From Bryum argenteum (taxonomy: Eukaryota; Streptophyta; Bryopsida; Bryales; Bryaceae), in the NCBI GenBank assembly GCA_037043015.1, contig CM073321.1, positions 18,535,001 to 18,599,000 of the forward strand: DNA of 64,000 nucleotides, written 5' to 3'. The notes beneath the pieces were generated by a model that worked only from the letters and a program-made list of their open reading frames with translations, did not search any database and was not told the origin of the DNA. Shown one piece after another: positions 62,001 through 64,000 of the stretch. Both the position numbers and the translations under genes were made by a program. Each line of letters opens with the position of its first letter. The stretch's first letter is position 1.

Positions 62001-62792
62001 TTTTGCACTTTGAGTCCCCATGGTGGAGCCCCAACACTAGCTCCACCCATTGGGACTCACCTTGGCTTGGGAGTCCCCATGGTGAGGCCCCAACACTAGC
62101 CACACCACTCGGGACTCCCACCTTGGTCACCACCAAGGCACCATGGGAGTGGGGAGGAGACCAGCCCTCCCCATAGTATACTCTGTGGGATTCGGCAGCC
62201 CCTGGTCCTAGGTGAAGGGCTGGACCCTCACACCTCTAAGGTTTGGAAGACCACCCAATCTCCCAATGCCTTAGCCGCTGGAAGGCCCCGGGAGACTTCC
62301 CGAACCTTCCAGGGCTCGTATCTACCTCGTCCCGCATCCAAACGCGACGAGCGACCACTCTATCGACATCTACTCGTCAAGTAGATGCCGATAGACACCT
62401 TACTTGCCTCATTCCGACAAGTATTGAGGGAGTTATGCCCCTCTGAAGATTCGGGAGTCCCGGGCCAGCTTCCCAGTCCAGCACTGTCCCTGGACAGCAC
62501 TCACTTTAGTCCCACAATCTTCCAACTCCCATAACTTTTAGCTCACACCTCCAACTGAGGTGCTCCTTAGCATCCCGGAATCGTGGCAACATGAGCTTCC
62601 ATAATCTCATGTCCATTCCGTCGTGGCTCCTAGTCTCCGTGGGTGAGAGGCGTCTCCAACGCCCGGGGTCCTCTCCCACACTAGGCCCACTTAGGTTCCC
62701 TTCACCTTGGCACCCCAAGGCCCGGGCGTCACTCCGGTGTCCCCCTTGGGCCCTTGGTGTTGCGGGCACTCCTCAAGGAGAAATGCGCGACA
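56029..62792 (-). mobile_element. Ty3/gypsy chromovirus, right member of the tandem pair, coding region broken
   Basis: Minus-strand copy of the 13068 family with 5' LTR 62792-61499, a 5470-bp internal region and the shared 3' LTR. Parts in order: primer binding site (~61487), gag (~61450-60430), CCHC knuckle, protease (~60170-59870), reverse transcriptase (~59650-58850), RNase H (~58750-58450), integrase (~58100-57420) and chromodomain (~57010-56830). Very high identity to the 13068 element throughout indicates recent activity of the family. This copy is broken in roughly five to ten places. Confidence 0.92.
61499..62792 (-). repeat. Outer (5') LTR of the tandem pair
   Basis: A 1294-bp LTR. 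Read on the plus strand it starts TGTCGCAACCCTTGCTAGC and ends ATGCGCGACA, followed immediately by ATGAT and the resumed integrase region of the host element. Confidence 0.92.
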
Positions 62793-64000
62793 ATGATCAA
62801 ATTAAAGCAAAATAGGGTGTGTGTTCTAAAGGGCATGTGGAGGTTGAGTGTGCTCAAGGAGGAGCACGACAACCGCTTGGCTGGGCATAAGGGGGAGAAG
62901 TCCACCATATGTTTGGTTTCAAAGAGGGTCTATTGGCCCGAAATCAAGGAAGACATTGCCCATTATGTGAAGACTTGTATCACTTGAATGTGAAGCCAAC
63001 CGGGCGCCATATCAAAAGCACGTGGGTTTGTTACGGCCTTCGCCTATCCGGGATGGTCCATGGGAGTGTGTTTCCATGGATTTCATTACAAGCCTTCCGG
63101 AGTCACGAGGAAGTGACGCCATCTTTGTGGTGGTGGATAGCTTTTGTAAGTTGGCAAGAAAGGAGCCAACAAAAGGGATGGCGACCGCCTTTGACAAGGT
63201 GGTGCTCCTTTCTCAGTGTTTGGTGCCGGCACCATGGGTTGCCGAAGACCAAAGTGATCGAAGTGATTACTTGGGTTAGGCGGTTGGTAGCCATAATGCA
63301 TTGAAGCATGGTGCTATGAGTCAATCGCCGCCCAAAGTCGCTTATGTGTGAAGCCACTTATGCCTAACAACCTAACTTTTGAATGGATTGCAATTAGAAG
63401 ATGGGACAAAGCCAAGGTGCAAAAGACTTGGTAGCCATGAGATAGCAACTTTTTGAAAAGGACCAAGAAAAACCTCGACAAGGCCCGAAGAGGTATGTGA
63501 AACAAGTTAACAAAGGGCGGCGCCATGAGGAGTATGAGGAAGGCTAAAAGGTGTGGTAGAATGTGAAGAACTTCACCTTACCGGATGGCTTGACTCCCAT
63601 ATCCATGGCAAAGTATGTGAGTCCATTTTTCATTGCAAAACGGTTGTTTGAGGATGTGTATAAGTTGGACTTACCACCGGAGACCATGATTCATCCCACC
63701 TTCCATGTCTCATTGCTCAAGCCATATCACAAAGATAAGGTGAGGCCGGAACGCAAGCAAGTGTTGCGGCCTCCACCCGAACTACTTGGTGATCACTTGG
63801 AGTTTGGAGTAAAAGGCATTATGAACTGCCGGATCACCAAGAAAAAGGGCAAATAATACTTGGTGAATAGGCGGGGGTACCATGAGAAGGAAACAACATG
63901 GGTTGAGGCCAAGTCCATGGCCAATGCAAAGGAGATGGTGGAAAGGTATGAAAGCCAACGGAGATCCAAGACACCGAGAAAGCATTGATGAGGACATCAA

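Larger units (their letters stand above)
46187..64000 (+). mobile_element. Ty3/gypsy chromovirus, interrupted by a nested insert; 3' end outside window
   Basis: 5' LTR 46187-47494 and primer binding site near 47497. The left part runs to about 50740: gag (~47540-48240), CCHC knuckle (CYNCGEKGHMAKDC, ~48560-48605), protease region, reverse transcriptase (~49290-50100, YIDDIL) and RNase H (~50180-50500). It resumes at 62793 with integrase (HRGEK-like zinc region), a C-terminal part and a chromodomain ending near 63989. The gap 50741-62792 is a minus-strand insert of a related family. ATGAT occurs on both sides of the insert (50731-50735 and 62793-62797), consistent with a 5-bp target-site duplication. 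The coding region is broken in several places. The 3' LTR is beyond the window. It is a sister family of the 13068 element (similar gag and pol, different LTR). Confidence 0.9.

Overview
The window is nuclear DNA of a eukaryote, most likely a land plant. The evidence is GT-AG spliceosomal introns, Ty3/gypsy chromoviruses primed by initiator tRNA-Met, a Tourist-like MITE, and a three-exon gene of the plant LEA-2 (LEA hydroxyproline-rich glycoprotein-like) family carrying the HPVYFVQSPSRDS signature. Several transposase fragments resemble families I associate with bryophytes and other seed-free plants, so a moss or liverwort is my guess; the sequence alone does not prove it. No rRNA, tRNA or CRISPR locus was found.

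Layout. 1-1560: tandem repeat of about 300-390 bp units, each with a near-palindrome. 1724-6197 (+): a roughly 11-exon gene joining a ParB/sulfiredoxin-like domain to a C-terminal DNA methyltransferase-like domain. 7195-9558 (-): a convergent, shorter paralogue without the methyltransferase part. 9895-26377: an array of 260-325 bp repeats split by a solo LTR (10050-11574), a complete Ty3/gypsy chromovirus (13068-21125, TSD CCGCC) and a non-autonomous hAT-like element (22081-24908, 8-bp TSD CCGCAGGT) with extremely G-rich/C-rich arms. 26646-26757: ATAAT microsatellite. 27445-28361: some 15 interspersed copies of a degenerate 21-23 bp palindrome, followed by a 256-bp MITE and a decayed transposase-like gene (28868-30700). 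32437-36254 (+): a nine-exon Plavaka-type transposase pseudogene. 37553-40352 (-): the LEA-2 gene, apparently the only intact ordinary host gene here. 41297-41714: a Tourist-like MITE. 42880-64000: a nest of Ty3/gypsy elements, in which an old minus-strand element is entered by a plus-strand LTR, that by a second plus-strand element, and that in turn by a minus-strand tandem pair of elements sharing one LTR.

How it works together. Most of the window is repeat-driven: transposons inside tandem repeats inside transposons. The observation I consider most novel is the spliced ParB-like plus methyltransferase-like gene and its inverted partial copy, a domain pairing I know from bacterial and phage DNA-modification proteins. 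The visible copy carries one frame disruption and one in-frame stop, so it is probably a recent pseudogene or one member of a family with active copies elsewhere. The palindrome array upstream of the transposase-like gene, and a Plavaka gene (a family known mostly from fungi) in a plant-like genome, are the next most interesting.
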